A stretch of 64,000 nucleotides of DNA from Chionoecetes opilio (lineage: Eukaryota > Arthropoda > Malacostraca > Decapoda > Majidae). Below, in pieces: positions 11,301 to 20,449 of the stretch. Both the position numbers and the translations under genes were made by a program. The notes below the pieces were generated by a model, which had not been told where the DNA came from, did no database searches, and saw nothing but the letters and a program-made list of their open reading frames with translations. Numbering within the stretch: the first letter of the stretch is position 1; every line of letters begins with the position of its first letter. The DNA lies in assembly GCA_016584305.1 (NCBI GenBank), contig JACEEZ010010096.1:38501-102500 (forward strand), read 5' to 3'.

Positions 11301-14300
11301 TACCATTAGTTATGTGTTTCGTTATACAAGATTTCGCTTTACGAGTATGCCAGGTGGAACATAACTGCTCGTATCTTCGGGACCTCCCTGTAGTGTTATT
11401 GAGGGTAGAGGGTAACGTAACTCTTGGTGTCAGGAATTGTTTATGGATGACAAAGGTAACAGGAAATAGACGTCAGACCAAGATGTAAACAAGGGCGTGA
11501 AAAGGTTGTCAGGCAAACACAGCATGAAGCAGGAATACTGTACTATTATACATATATCTCTTAACGTTTTGACACTGACGATCTTGTATTGAAATGTTAG
11601 CTAATAAAGTGTTCCTGATTCAGCCCGTGTTATCCCACCACCTTTCCACTCAAGAAATATATCTTTGGAATACATATTAGTAAGACAAATACAGTATTAC
11701 TTTAGTAAGCGATAAACTACAGCCGTGAAGTGAATAAAGTATCTACGAAGATTTGGTATCGTTTTTTATCTCTTAATTTTGTTTTGTGAGATACTTTACA
11801 AGGCTTAGGATCATGCAGCCGTTCTTTACCCTCAATCATGAATATAAATTGTTACATTACACAAGCAGGGCATTCAGCAAGCCTTAACCCCTTGAGACCC
11901 AGAACGTAATTTCCATTGTAATTTGACCGCCATAAGACAATTTTTAGTGACTATAAGCAATATTTAATAGATATGACCTGTTTAGTATCCTTGTCGACTA
12001 GTAATTTGGTATATTCAGTCACTTTTTGTAATTTTATGGCTTGACAACATCAATTTTATAAAGCAAAGGAAAGATCTGGGCGTGAAGGGTTAATCATGAA
12101 TATAAATAGTTACCTTACACAAGCAGAGCATTCAGCAAGCCTTAAAACCAATCTCAACAACACCTACAATTGTAGTGTTTTTTTTACAATGGTGTAGCTT
12201 TTCAATGGTTCAACGATGAGTCAATCAAGAAACGACGGCTGTATGGTAACACAATAACTGCTGCAGCATCTTCAAGGACTGGCCAGGCAGATGCAAAATT
12301 ATAACACAACATTTAAGTCAGGTCACCAAATCAGTCACCTAAATCATTAAGTCAGGTCACCAAATCATAGTCACCTAAATCATTAAGTTATGTCACCAAA
12401 TCAGCCACCTTAAGTCATGTCACCAAATCAGTCACCTAAATCATTAAGTCAGGTCACCAAATCATAGTCACCTAAATCATTAAGTCAGGTCACCAAATCA
12501 GTCACCTAAATCATTAAGTCATGTCACCAAATCATAGTCACCTAAATCATTAAGTCAGGTCACCAAATCATAGTCACCTAAATCATTAAGTCATGTCACC
12601 AAATCAGTCACCTAAATCATTAAGTCAGGTCACCAAATCAGTCACCTAAATCATTAAGTCAGGTCACCAAATCAGTCACCTAAATCATTAAGTCAGGTCA
12701 CCAAATCAGTCACCTAAATCATTAAGTCATGTCACCAAATCCAGTCACCTAAATCATTAAGTCAAATTAAAATAGTATCGGAAATTTTAGCGACTCAAAT
12801 GCCGTATTTTACTTAACTCCTTCAATCACATATCCTTTATATTCCTCGGGTAATTATGTCTGTTATACAATACATGATTATGGTAGCGATGTCTTCTAGG
12901 CCCTTGAGGTGCGATGTAATCTAGTCATCAATCTAACAGAAACTACCACGTGTAGGTCTCGCGGCCTCTTGTAGCTTCCTTATTTTCTCATGTTCTTATG
13001 TAAGTCATGTCACCAATAAGTCATCAGCAAATGCAACACAACACCCTTCTAACCTACCGTAGATAACAGTAAAGTCGCCAGGACAACTTTTTTTTCTGTT
13101 TACAGACGTGTGGTGGCGTTAATAGTTACATTTCTACATCCATGATTTCAGGACAGTTAGAAGGGGCTATCTGGAGAATCTGTGTCATTTTGTATCTTCA
13201 TCTGTGTTATATTAGGGCTATAAATGAACAAATTACAAAAATATCTACAGTGGCTACCAACAGTAGAGTCGCCATCTAGTGTTTATTTACTGAGTGTCGT
13301 ACCGCCGTTGTCGTCGCCCGAAAAAAAAACGCGTAGTGAAATTTGAAACCGTCTATACTCGCAGCTACAAAGCATAAAACAACGCTGACACAGAGTAGAT
13401 TATACAGTCATGATATAAACTACTGTGTATCATCTTCAGTGGCACATAAAAATCAGTAGTAATGCTATAATTTGTAATATATGGCGCCTGGCGACATGAC
13501 TGTAGGTGGCGACTTGACTGTTATCTACGGTAGCCCATCCATGCACCACTGACACTATCCATTACTTCCATTACCACAGCCTTATCCTTTCACCCACAAG
13601 CACCTTCTAGTTTCCTTCTCTTTTTTTTTATATCACAATGGACTGGCCAAGGGCAAAAAATGACAAGGGCAAATAAAAAAAAATACTAGCTATGGGGACG
13701 GGGCCATACGAGTGTACCTCAGGCCCTGTACAATACAAAATAAAATACAACTAGACGACCACAATAAAAGTATCTCCATTTGTACCTGACCATGCTCCTC
13801 ATTCTCACGTCTTCCCATCTTCTGACTCACATATTCCAACACACCACCTCCCCATTAGACAGAGAAAGGTAAAGGTGCTGTCCTCTCACACTTAGGGTAA
13901 AGGTGCTGTCCTCTCACACTCCAAGCATCAAGTTATAGGCCGAACATAACCCAAGCCTTTCAAGTTATAGGTCGAACATAACCCAAGCCTTTCAAGTTAT
14001 AGGCCGAACATAACCCAAGCCTTTCAAGCTATAGGTCAAACATAACCCAAGCCTTTCAAGTTATAGGTCAAACATAACCCAAGCCTTTCAAGTTATAGGT
14101 CAAACATAACCCAGGCCTTTCAAGTTATAGGTCAAACATAACCCAACATTTGACAGAGAAGGGTAAAGGTGCTGTCCTCTCACACTTAGGGTAAAGGTGC
14201 TGTCCTCTCACACTTAGGGTAAAGGTGCTGTCCTCTCACACTTTCACACTTAGGGTAAAGGTGCTGTCCTCTCACACTTAGGGTAAAGGTGCTGTCCTCT

Positions 14301-14586
14301 CACACTTTCACACTTAGGGTAAAGGTGCTGTCCTCTCACATTTAGGGTAAAGGTGCTGTCCTCTCACACTCCAAGCATCCAGAACCACTTTTAATACTCA
14401 GTAAGGCAAAGCTATCAGGAAAAACACCCCACAAGCAGCACATTGGAAGGAGACATGCATGGTAGACGTGGCAATGAAAGCTAAGAACGACAGAGCAGCA
14501 CCTTAGAGATTATTGGCATTGTCATGGAGCTGCCAAGGAAGACATAGGCAGTACGTTGAAGAGGATCTGGCAGCATTGGGCATTGA

Positions 14587-14663
<77 letters not shown>

Positions 14664-14724
14664 GAAGACATGGAGGCAGTGCGTTGAAGAGGATCTGGCA
14701 GCATTGGGCATTGAAGAAGTAGAA

Positions 14725-14761
<37 letters not shown>

Positions 14762-14812
14762 GAAGACATGGAGGCAGTGCGTTGAAGAGGATCTGGCAGC
14801 ATTGGGCATTGA

Positions 14813-14862
<50 letters not shown>

Positions 14863-14913
14863 GAAGACATGGAGGCAGTGCGTTGAAGAGGATCTGGCAG
14901 CATTGGGCATTGA

Positions 14914-14999
<86 letters not shown>

Positions 15000-17900
15000 G
15001 AAGACATGGAGGCAGTGCGTTGAAGAGGATCTGGCAGCATTGGGCATTGAAGAAGTCGAGGCAATGGATAGAGATAGTTGGAAGCGTATGATTGGCCGTC
15101 TAACCTCATAAGATATAATGGGAAAATCTGACGTTTAACAGAAAGAAGAAGCAGAAGATAATGAGTTCTTTCCTATCTTCCCTATTCTTTCCTATCTAAA
15201 AATTAGTATTGATTGTCACAGAGCTGCCAATGAAGGGATCCTGAAAGGCAAGGGGGTGATTCCAGTCCACGACAGTAGCGCCTCACCTTCAGCTGTCCGA
15301 GAATGTTGACCAGCACCCCTCCGTCAAAGGTGGGTTGGCAGTCCACAGTGGTGATGGCCCGGGCGATCTTGTTGAAGGTTAAGCTCTGAAACACAATGAC
15401 TGCATTATAAACACCATGACTGCATTATAAACACCATGACTGCATTATAAACACAATGACTGCATTATAAACACCATGACTGCCTTATAAACACCATGAC
15501 TGCATTATAAACACCATGACTGCATTATAAACACCCTGACTGCATTATAAACACCATGACTGCATTATAAACACCATGACTGCATTATAAACACCATGAC
15601 TGCATTATAAACACCATGACTGCATTATAAACACAAACTACACGAATAATAAAGTTACAAAAATGTCTCAAATGTGCCTGACAGACGCCGAAATGATCCT
15701 TACTGACGGTATTCTTGTGAGTTAAATCTTTATTCATGATTGACCTAATGGAAAATAAAAACATACACTGCAGAAGTAACATTCAACAGGTAAACGCCAC
15801 TTGGATGAATAACTTATTGACAGCTATTTTTTTTCATAGATATGGTTCATCAAGCAATACTGTTGTTTGATGTGTAATACAAGCACACCTTGCCACACCT
15901 ACCTTGATTTTGTCGAGGATCTGCACGGCGCCCTGCACCTGCACCCCCTCAAAGGACATCAGCGACAGCTCCGCCTGGAAGGGACCACCGCGTTAGGGGC
16001 TTGTGCACCACATTAACCCCTTGAGACCCAGAACGTAATTTCCATTGTAATTTGGGTACCATTAAACAATTTTTAGTGACTATAAGCAATATTTTATAGA
16101 TATGACCTGTTTAGTATCCTTGTCCACTAACTAATTTGATATATTCAAGTTACTTTTCTTAATTTTATGGCTCGACAATATACAATTTTTTATAGCAAAG
16201 GAAAGATCTGGGTGTGAAGGAGTTAAAAGGAGGCTGGATAATGGATAAATTCATGGATGGTGATGAAAGGTGGATGTAGGTAGTGTTAAGTAACAGGAAC
16301 TACCACGTGTAGGTCTCCCGGCCTCTTGTAGCTTCCTTGTTTTCTTATATTCCTATTCATCCTTGCTCCTACCCCGGGTTTTGCAATAACCATAATAATT
16401 GACTTAGGTACTACAAACCTAACACATCAATAAGGTAATTCTAAAGAAGTCCTTCACCCCTATCTTTTTCTTCTTCCCCCCTCTAGCCAACAAGCCCGGG
16501 GAATACAAAGGAATACAAAGGAAACACAAACTGGAACTGGGGAACTGGGGGTTTTGGGTGGGGGAGGCAAATATAACTGACCCAACCCAACCTAACCTGG
16601 CGTATTAACCTCCCAGCCAGAGCTTCAGCCCCTATGAATCCCTCTGTTATCCCCTCTATAACGTAGCAGTCAAGGGTAGGGTATTATTCCAGATGGACAC
16701 CGAACTTCCTTTGGTGGACGAAACAATTTTTTTCTGGTGAGTTTTAATGTGTTTTGAATTCATCTGCTACCGTTTCTGTCACAAATCTTTTTTTTTTTTT
16801 TTTTAGGTACGGTAAAGGTTAGGTTTTTTTTTTTTTACCACGGGTATTTCTAAACTTCACCTAACCTGGTGTGTGCATTAACCTCCTCGCCTTGGCCTTG
16901 GCTGGGACTGGACTGGAAATTTACCTTCATTATTGGACACCACATTTTTCACTTACCCCAAAACACTAACACTGCATTGGACCTTGGTAACGTAACCTGC
17001 CCTAACAGACCCTCCCCGCTCCTTCACTAACCTAACCTGCACATTGGCTAACTAACCGATATAACATAACCTAACTGTTCAGGCTATTGCATGCTTGCTA
17101 TTTAATACCCGAATGCAGAAACAAAGGTAAAAATTGATTAAGTATATATATATTGTTACGAGTGGCCTAATTGCTTGTGTGTGTGTGTTGTGTGTGTGTG
17201 TGTGTGTGCGAAGCTTCACAAGGAGTCAGTTCGGGCCCCAGCTCGAGGCAAAGCGAGTGGCTGAGGAGTGCAAGGTGATGAGTGAGACAGTCGGGGTGGA
17301 GGGGCAGCTTGAGCCAGTTCTCCCCCATTCCTCCGCCACCACCATTGCATTACTGTGCACATTGGACTACTGTACTGCACGAACAGTTACGTGTGTCTTG
17401 GGAGGCAGACAGTCTCGTCATAGGGGATAATACAGACCTGAACGTGACACTTGTGTTTTCTTCAACAATCTCCCAGGCATTAAGCACGCCGAACCCCTAC
17501 CTAGCAAGTGCCGGGCCACAGAGAGTGCTGGTTCCTTACAGTGGTGTCAGAAGTGGGATGAAGGCGCCGAAGGATGTGAAGTGAAACCAAGTGGCAATGA
17601 TTCGGATACTCAGCCGAACTGGGGGCAACTGGAGGCATTATTGACAATGGCACGTGACATTAAAGATATTAGAGACAGCCAGACCCAAGCCGCGGAGGAA
17701 CTAAAACAAACCGTGCGAGTGGACATCTCGGTATGAAAAAGACACTTGGCCGCCTAAGACAGCGATTTCACTGGGTGGGGATGCGTAGCGACGTGCAGGA
17801 ATGGTGCCGGGCGTGTGATGTTTGCAGCGCTACGAAAGGTCCAGTACGGAAGACCAGGGCACCCTTACAGCTGTACAGAGTGGGGGCGCCTATGGAACGA

Positions 17901-19915
17901 GTTGCAGTCGACATCACCGGGCCACTACCCCCCACCACCCAAGGTAATCGCTATATATGTGTTGCCGTGGATTATTTCACTAAATGGCCAGAAGCGTATG
18001 CAATTCCTAACCATGAAGCAGAGACAGTGGCAGAAGTACTGGTGGAACATTTCTTCACCAGATTTGGAGTCCCGTGAGAGCTGCAGTCTGACCAGGGTCG
18101 AGAGTTTGAGTCCCACGTGTTCCAGGAGTGTTGCCAGCTCCTCGGCCTGCGTAAGACAAGGACTACTCCCGTGCGGCCCCAATCTGACGGGACGGTGCAG
18201 CGGTTCAATCGCACACTTGCGCAGGAGCCGGCCACGTACTGCGCGGAGGGGCAGACTGACTGGGACCGCAAACTTCCCGCCCTCCTCATGGCTTACCGGT
18301 CAGCGGAACATGAAGCCACGACTACACCCCAGCTCGACTTATGACGGGAAGGGAGCTCCGTCTGCCGGTGGACCTCGCGACTGGAACGGCCGCCCGATGA
18401 CCACTTGCCCGCAGTCACTACTGGTTACGCTGTGGCCCTGCAGGAGCGTTTAGAGGAAGTCCACCACCAAGTGCGATACAAGCTGAAGCTCGCGGGCAGG
18501 GCCACGAAGAGGAACTACGACCGAGGAGCCAAGCCGGCCAGCTTCACTGAGGGTGATCCTGTTTGGCTACACAATCCTTGCCGGAAGAAAGGACTCTCAC
18601 CCAAGCTCCAAAGCCCCTGGGAAGGACCATACACCATAGTGGATAAGATCTCTGAGGTTACCTTCCGCATTCGCCGGGGACCAAGGGGAAAACTCAAGGT
18701 GGTCCATGGCTTTGGCGATACTACGGGCCCGGTCGGTCGGTTCACATGGGGCCACCAAGGACAAGAAGACTCTTCCGCTGGAGAGGGGGACGAGGAGGCA
18801 GCCAGTCCGTTAGACCGAGAGGCAAACTTAAGACCGGATGGTACGCCAGTATCGCCAGCAACCTCGGACGTTGAACAGCGATTAGACGAGCCAGCGCACC
18901 ACTCTGAAGAAGAGGAGACTGTTCAACAGGCGCCAGCAGGGGGGGCAAGACACCGCAGGCAGAGGAGGAGGCCGATACCATGGGATGATTATTGCCTGGA
19001 GGATGAATCAGGCTCTGACAACCACTTATAAATATTTTGCATGTTTTTGTTGGTATGTTCATGGTTCACATTTTTATATGCACACTTTCTTTTGTTAGAG
19101 TTTATGGTCGGGTCGCCCACTCCATGAAGAGAGAGATAGTGTTACGAGTGGCCTAATTGCTTGTTGGTGTGTGTGTGTGTGTGTTGTGTGTGTGTGTGTG
19201 TGCACGAAGCTTCACAAGGAGTCAGTTCGGGCCCCAGCTCGAGGCAAAGCGAGTGGCTGAGGAGTGCAAGGTGATGAGTGAGAGACAGTCGGGGTGGAGT
19301 GGCAGCTTGAGCCAGTTCTCCCCCATCACCATTGCATTACTGTGCACATTGGACTACTGTGCTGCACGAACAGTTACGTGTGTCTTGGGAGGCAGACAGT
19401 CTCGTCATAGTGGATAATACAGACCTGAACGTGACACTTGTGTTTTCTCCAACAATCTCCCAGGCATTAAGCACGCCGAACCCACGCCTAGCAAGTGCCG
19501 GGCCACAGAGAGTGCTGGCTCCTTACAATATAATGGGTACTATAATAACAAGATAAAAAACTGGAACTGTCGCCGAAAATAGGAACACTCGCCGATGTGA
19601 AAAATTGGAAGACTCGCCGACGTGAAAAATTGGAAGACTCGCCGACGTGGGTGAGAATTCTTATCGGCGACAGTTCCAGGTAGTGTTAGAGGTGTCAGGC
19701 TGGAGGAAGACCCACACCGTGATAACAGCCCATCTATTTAATTGCTAGCATGACCACTACCCTATGACCGCGTGTGTCCACAGGTAAATAAGGGCAAGGC
19801 TCACGTGATAGAAGTTGGCCAGTTTTTCTCTCCCTTCTCTCTCACTGTCAAAAATGAGATAATACTGTTTGACAAAGGTCTCTCCAATCTGCTGGAACTG
19901 CGGATTTAACGTCAT
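5282..19915 (-). CDS. NTF2: Nuclear transport factor 2 (NTF2), whole gene
   Basis: Small homodimeric carrier that binds RanGDP and FxFG nucleoporins and returns Ran to the nucleus. Read on the minus strand, exons 19805-19915, 15903-15974 and 15287-15385 all join in phase 0 and are followed by one of two last exons, 9758-9874 or 5282-5392. The predicted proteins are 132 and 130 residues, the usual NTF2 length (about 127-130). The start MTLNPQFQQIGETFVKQYY and the stretch ITTVDCQPTFDGGVL are close to insect NTF2. By alignment with human NTF2 the Ran-contacting residues Glu42, Asp92 and Asp94 are kept (here Glu46, Asp96, Asp98). Intron 1 holds an LTR retrotransposon; the introns are full of tandem repeats. 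The choice between last exons is inferred, not shown. Confidence 0.93.
5452..5696. mobile_element. Fold-back MITE with CTGGAACTGTCGCC ends, copy 1
   Basis: Starts ctggaactgtcgccgatcg and ends ccatcggcgacagttcca. Just upstream of NTF2 last exon B, in its intron. Internal ggttaggttaa motifs. Confidence 0.7.
5884..5963. repeat. (GGGAGGCA)n microsatellite
   Basis: About ten GGGAGGCA units with one ggaggggga break, in the NTF2 intron between the two last exons. Confidence 0.85.
6462..6905. repeat. 45-bp tandem repeat, about ten copies
   Basis: Unit contains accaccacacaggccactgc and cacccaccactacctgggta. The period is a multiple of 3, so several frames stay open; none is a gene. Confidence 0.92.
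7052..7272. repeat. 43-bp tandem repeat, five copies
   Basis: Unit contains gcttacattgcaggattact and gtatgttctgaaaagacctt; almost no divergence. Confidence 0.9.
7273..8090. other. No gene seen; (GT)n at 7868-7905
   Basis: AT-rich sequence in the long NTF2 intron between exons 4A and 4B. Nothing else recognised. Confidence 0.5.
8095..8443. repeat. G-rich tandem repeat plus a segment shared with 13.1 kb
   Basis: 8095-8380 is built from gggtgatgggtaatgggtga and gtgaatgggt units. 8381-8443 matches 13120-13183 (tacatccatgaattcagg, agaaggggctatctggag) with few changes, an unnamed dispersed repeat. Confidence 0.75.
8444..8910. other. Small hairpins, no gene
   Basis: 8449-8492 repeats gtgggcctttggcccacc in both senses, and 8503-8552 pairs gccctccgc with gcggctttgcggctag. 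The remainder is unremarkable. Confidence 0.5.
8911..9226 (+). mobile_element. tRNA-derived SINE
   Basis: A G-run, then an A-box-like tagcagtggttagcgtctcc and a B-box gagttcgatcc as in a tRNA, followed by a ~240-bp body ending near cacgcgctatagg and a poly-A. The body segment gcgccacCacgggtgagggc recurs at 47.4 kb. Confidence 0.72.
9425..9635. mobile_element. Fold-back MITE with TACTCGCC ends, copy 2
   Basis: Same arms (ttaagttggcgaaaatggg and ccattttcgccaactta). It begins about 120 bp past the stop of NTF2 last exon A and may form part of its 3' UTR. Confidence 0.72.
9758..9874 (-). CDS. NTF2: NTF2 last exon A (proximal)
   Basis: Encodes 38 residues from MDDDPPHGFNQTFVLKP to FRLALHHIAV, then TGA. 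It aligns with the human C-terminus, where DEDP supplies the Ran-binding Asp pair and MFRLALHN ends the protein. The acceptor is cctag|ATG, phase 0, but the tract before it is a CAC run rather than a clean pyrimidine tract, so the exon may be weakly used. A 33-36-bp minisatellite begins about 20 bp upstream. Confidence 0.87.
   Translation of the reverse strand: MDDDPPHGFNQTFVLKPLGDSFYVQHDMFRLALHHIAV
9880..10275. repeat. 33-36-bp tandem repeat next to NTF2 last exon A
   Basis: About eleven units of agccacagaggagtggtgat plus gacacacaccacc, with a gaggtagcca variant every second or third unit. It begins about 20 bp from the exon acceptor. Confidence 0.9.
10399..11411. mobile_element. Fold-back MITE split by a TA-inserting element
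   Basis: Left part 10399-10606 and right part 11391-11411 together match the undivided copy at 25488-25710, with ends around caataacactatagtc and gactatagtgttattg. The two arms are nearly complementary, with ATTAGGAATTTTAGCATCAC-like inner arms. Confidence 0.78.
10607..11390. mobile_element. TA-flanked, Tigger/pogo-like non-autonomous element
   Basis: Ends CAGGGAGGTCCCG and CGGGACCTCCCTG with TA on each side; the inverted homology continues into ATACGAGCA. No transposase frame. It contains two tandem ~113-bp copies (about 10805-11020) with ggtcacccctagcaag and gcggccccaaccttgg. CAGGG ends and TA sites suggest the pogo/Tigger group by inference. Confidence 0.75.
11412..11883. other. No gene seen
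   Basis: AT-rich intron sequence of NTF2; nothing recognised. Confidence 0.5.
11884..12093 (+). mobile_element. piggyBac-like MITE, copy 1
   Basis: TTAACCCCTTGAGACCCAGA at the left and TCTGGGCGTGAAGGGTTAA at the right form imperfect inverted ends inside a TTAA duplication, the piggyBac pattern. No coding capacity; ~210 bp. One terminal G is lost at the right. Confidence 0.8.
12313..12770. repeat. 34-36-bp tandem repeat, about 13 copies
   Basis: Unit aagtcaggtcaccaaatcag plus tcacctaaatcatt; a cataGTC variant gives the 36-bp form. Confidence 0.9.
12938..13000 (+). mobile_element. Non-LTR tail fragment
   Basis: aactaccacgtgtaggtctc and cctcttgtagcttccttatt with the TGTTCTTATG end. Confidence 0.62.
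13054..13533. mobile_element. Inverted-repeat element, 480 bp
   Basis: Ends CTACCGTAGATAACAGTAAA and TTGACTGTTATCTACGGTAG are near-perfect inverse copies, followed inward by gtcgcc/ggcgac. The inner sequence atatggcgcctggcgacat links it to the fold-back family at 10.4 and 25.5 kb. Confidence 0.75.
13630..13765 (+). mobile_element. 3' part of the tRNA-Val-like SINE
   Basis: actggccaagggcaaaaaat, tatggggacggggccata and acaactagacga match the second half of the 30.1-kb SINE in reverse. Confidence 0.62.
13866..14375. repeat. Two interleaved minisatellites
   Basis: A 28-bp unit (agggtaaaggtgctgtcctc-tcacactt) flanks seven copies of a 32-bp unit (ttataggtcaaacataaccc-aagcctttcaag) at 13932-14146. 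One copy of the 32-bp unit recurs alone at 25440. Confidence 0.88.
14542..15150 (+). repeat. Composite array: second non-LTR tail alternating with (TAG)n
   Basis: Five copies of a ~57-bp block encoding WRQCVEEDLAALGIEE alternate with (TAG)n runs of about 40-85 bp. The last block runs on into the complete tail (gatagagatagttggaagc, aaaatctgacgtttaac). Confidence 0.8.
15287..15385 (-). CDS. NTF2: NTF2 exon 3
   Basis: Encodes 33 residues from SLTFNKIARAITTVDCQPTF to LGQLK, the beta-sheet core with the QPT signature. Acceptor tttcag|AGC, donor AAG|GTGAGG, both phase 0. A 20-bp tandem array starts inside the acceptor region, about 4 bp upstream of the exon. Confidence 0.94.
15389..15635. repeat. 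20-bp tandem repeat at the NTF2 exon 3 acceptor
   Basis: Twelve units of atgactgcattataaacacc. The first unit overlaps the exon 3 acceptor (ctgaaacacaatgactgcat). Confidence 0.92.
15903..15974 (-). CDS. NTF2: NTF2 exon 2
   Basis: Encodes 24 residues starting AELSLMSFEGVQVQGAVQIL. The Glu of SFEG aligns with human Glu42, a Ran contact. The acceptor is ttccag|GCG and the donor AAG|GTAGGT, both phase 0. Confidence 0.93.
16013..16226 (+). mobile_element. piggyBac-like MITE, copy 2
   Basis: Same family and orientation, TTAA at both ends (right end GAAGGAGTTAA). In NTF2 intron 1. A non-LTR tail begins directly at its right end. Confidence 0.8.
16227..16350 (+). mobile_element. Non-LTR tail fragment
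   Basis: Starts in the coding end (aggaggctggataatggat, tcatggatggtgatgaaagg) and includes the whole UTR. Directly abuts piggyBac-like copy 2. Confidence 0.65.
16351..17153. other. NTF2 intron 1, no gene
   Basis: Several cctaacct/aggttagg motifs and T runs at 16790 and 16828; nothing codes. Confidence 0.5.
17154..17540 (+). repeat. 5' LTR
   Basis: Starts TGTTACGAGTGGCC and ends TTCCTTACA. Contains a (GT)n run at 17177-17207. Nearly identical to 19140-19527. Confidence 0.9.
17542..17559 (+). other. Primer binding site of the LTR element
   Basis: TGGTGTCAGAAGTGGGAT lies one base after the LTR. It is complementary to the 3' end of tRNA-Leu including CCA, where minus-strand DNA synthesis starts. 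Confidence 0.85.
17551..17736 (+). pseudogene. Truncated gag start
   Basis: An open frame from KWDEGAEGCEVKPSG through WGQLEALLTMARDIKDIRD to a TGA at 17734. The acidic, helical N-terminus right after the primer site fits gag. It stops where the internal deletion joins it to integrase near 17720. No CCHC knuckle is present. Confidence 0.6.
17720..19031 (+). pseudogene. Broken gypsy-type integrase
   Basis: Carries the second half of the zinc-binding domain (CRACDVC near 17805-17825), the first catalytic Asp (VAVDITGPLP), the second (SDQGREF) and a basic C-terminal tail ending at 19031. Breaks: the deletion removed the two zinc-binding His; TGA at 18075-18077; the position of the catalytic Glu in the PQSDGT.. 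motif is CAG (Gln) at 18198-18200; the frame is lost between about 18330 and 18385 and then returns. It cannot encode an active enzyme. Confidence 0.85.
19125..19139 (+). other. Polypurine tract
   Basis: GAAGAGAGAGATAG directly precedes the 3' LTR, the expected primer site for plus-strand synthesis. Confidence 0.75.
19140..19527 (+). repeat. 3' LTR
   Basis: Starts TGTTACGAGTGG and ends CTCCTTACA, followed by ATAT. It lacks about 13 bp of the 5' LTR near ctccgccaccacc and has a longer GT run. Confidence 0.9.
19561..19679. mobile_element. Fold-back MITE with CTGGAACTGTCGCC ends, copy 2
   Basis: Ends ctggaactgtcgccgaaaa and ttatcggcgacagttccag; inside, three short repeats of actcgccgacgtg. In NTF2 intron 1 between exon 1 and the LTR element. 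Confidence 0.73.
19805..19915 (-). CDS. NTF2: NTF2 exon 1 (start codon)
   Basis: Encodes residues 1-37, beginning MTLNPQFQQIGETFVKQYY and ending KLANFYH, the N-terminal helix and start of the conical NTF2 fold. The ATG is at 19915-19913 and matches the family start. The donor is CAC|GTGAGC, phase 0. The plus-strand LTR element and a small fold-back MITE lie in the intron just downstream. Confidence 0.92.
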
Positions 19916-20440
19916 GATGAGTGTGTTTGGCTGCCAGGGTCTGTGAGAGGCAGGCCAGCAGGAGGCAGGACGGGGAGGCAGGCCGCAGGGTCCTCGCTCT
20001 TCAAGGTCTTACAGAGGACTGCCAACTCGCCCCTCTACGCATGCGCTAAGAATTCATACTGAAAATGGGCTATTTGTGCTATTTTAAGCTATGTTATGTC
20101 GTTATTGATGTCTCTATGTGATATGTGAATACTTTTTCCTAATGTAGTCATGTCAACTTATCATTAAAACACTTCTAAATAATGAAATCAAATACTTTTA
20201 CCACCTAAACTCCCGCGTTTTTCTATCATTCTTATCCTAGCAGGAGTGATTTGAGCTCATTCCTTATCTATGTGTGGCTAATTATTGATGATATACACCT
20301 TATGGCCCATGTAATGTATATATAAGTGATAATATTACATTTTACTTTGAAAGCTTTTGAAATATTTGCCGTCAAGATGGTGCACTCAGGGCGGGAAATA
20401 CAAATTTTCATCCCGCACTTAGCAGCTTCCCAGTACATCA
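19916..20440. other. NTF2: Probable NTF2 promoter and 5' UTR
   Basis: A GC-richer patch at 19930-20030 (gaggcaggacggggaggcag) directly upstream of the start codon, then AT-rich sequence. No TATA box could be placed with confidence. Confidence 0.4.
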
Positions 20441-20449
20441 AAACTATGC

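Larger units (their letters stand above)
17154..19527 (+). mobile_element. Internally deleted Ty3/gypsy-type LTR retrotransposon
   Basis: Two direct LTRs of about 387 bp start TGTTACGAGTGG and end CCTTACA, flanked by ATAT on both sides (4-bp target duplication, in AT-rich context). Between them lie only 1.6 kb: a tRNA-Leu-type primer site, the start of gag and the integrase end of pol. Protease, reverse transcriptase and RNase H are missing. The LTRs differ by about eight substitutions and a few small indels, mostly in the GT run and a CCACC stretch, so the insertion is fairly recent. It lies in NTF2 intron 1, antisense to NTF2. Confidence 0.9.

Noticed and set aside
13910..14160. CRISPR-like array of 32-bp repeats
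   Set aside because: Units are directly adjacent with no unique spacers, and the host is eukaryotic.
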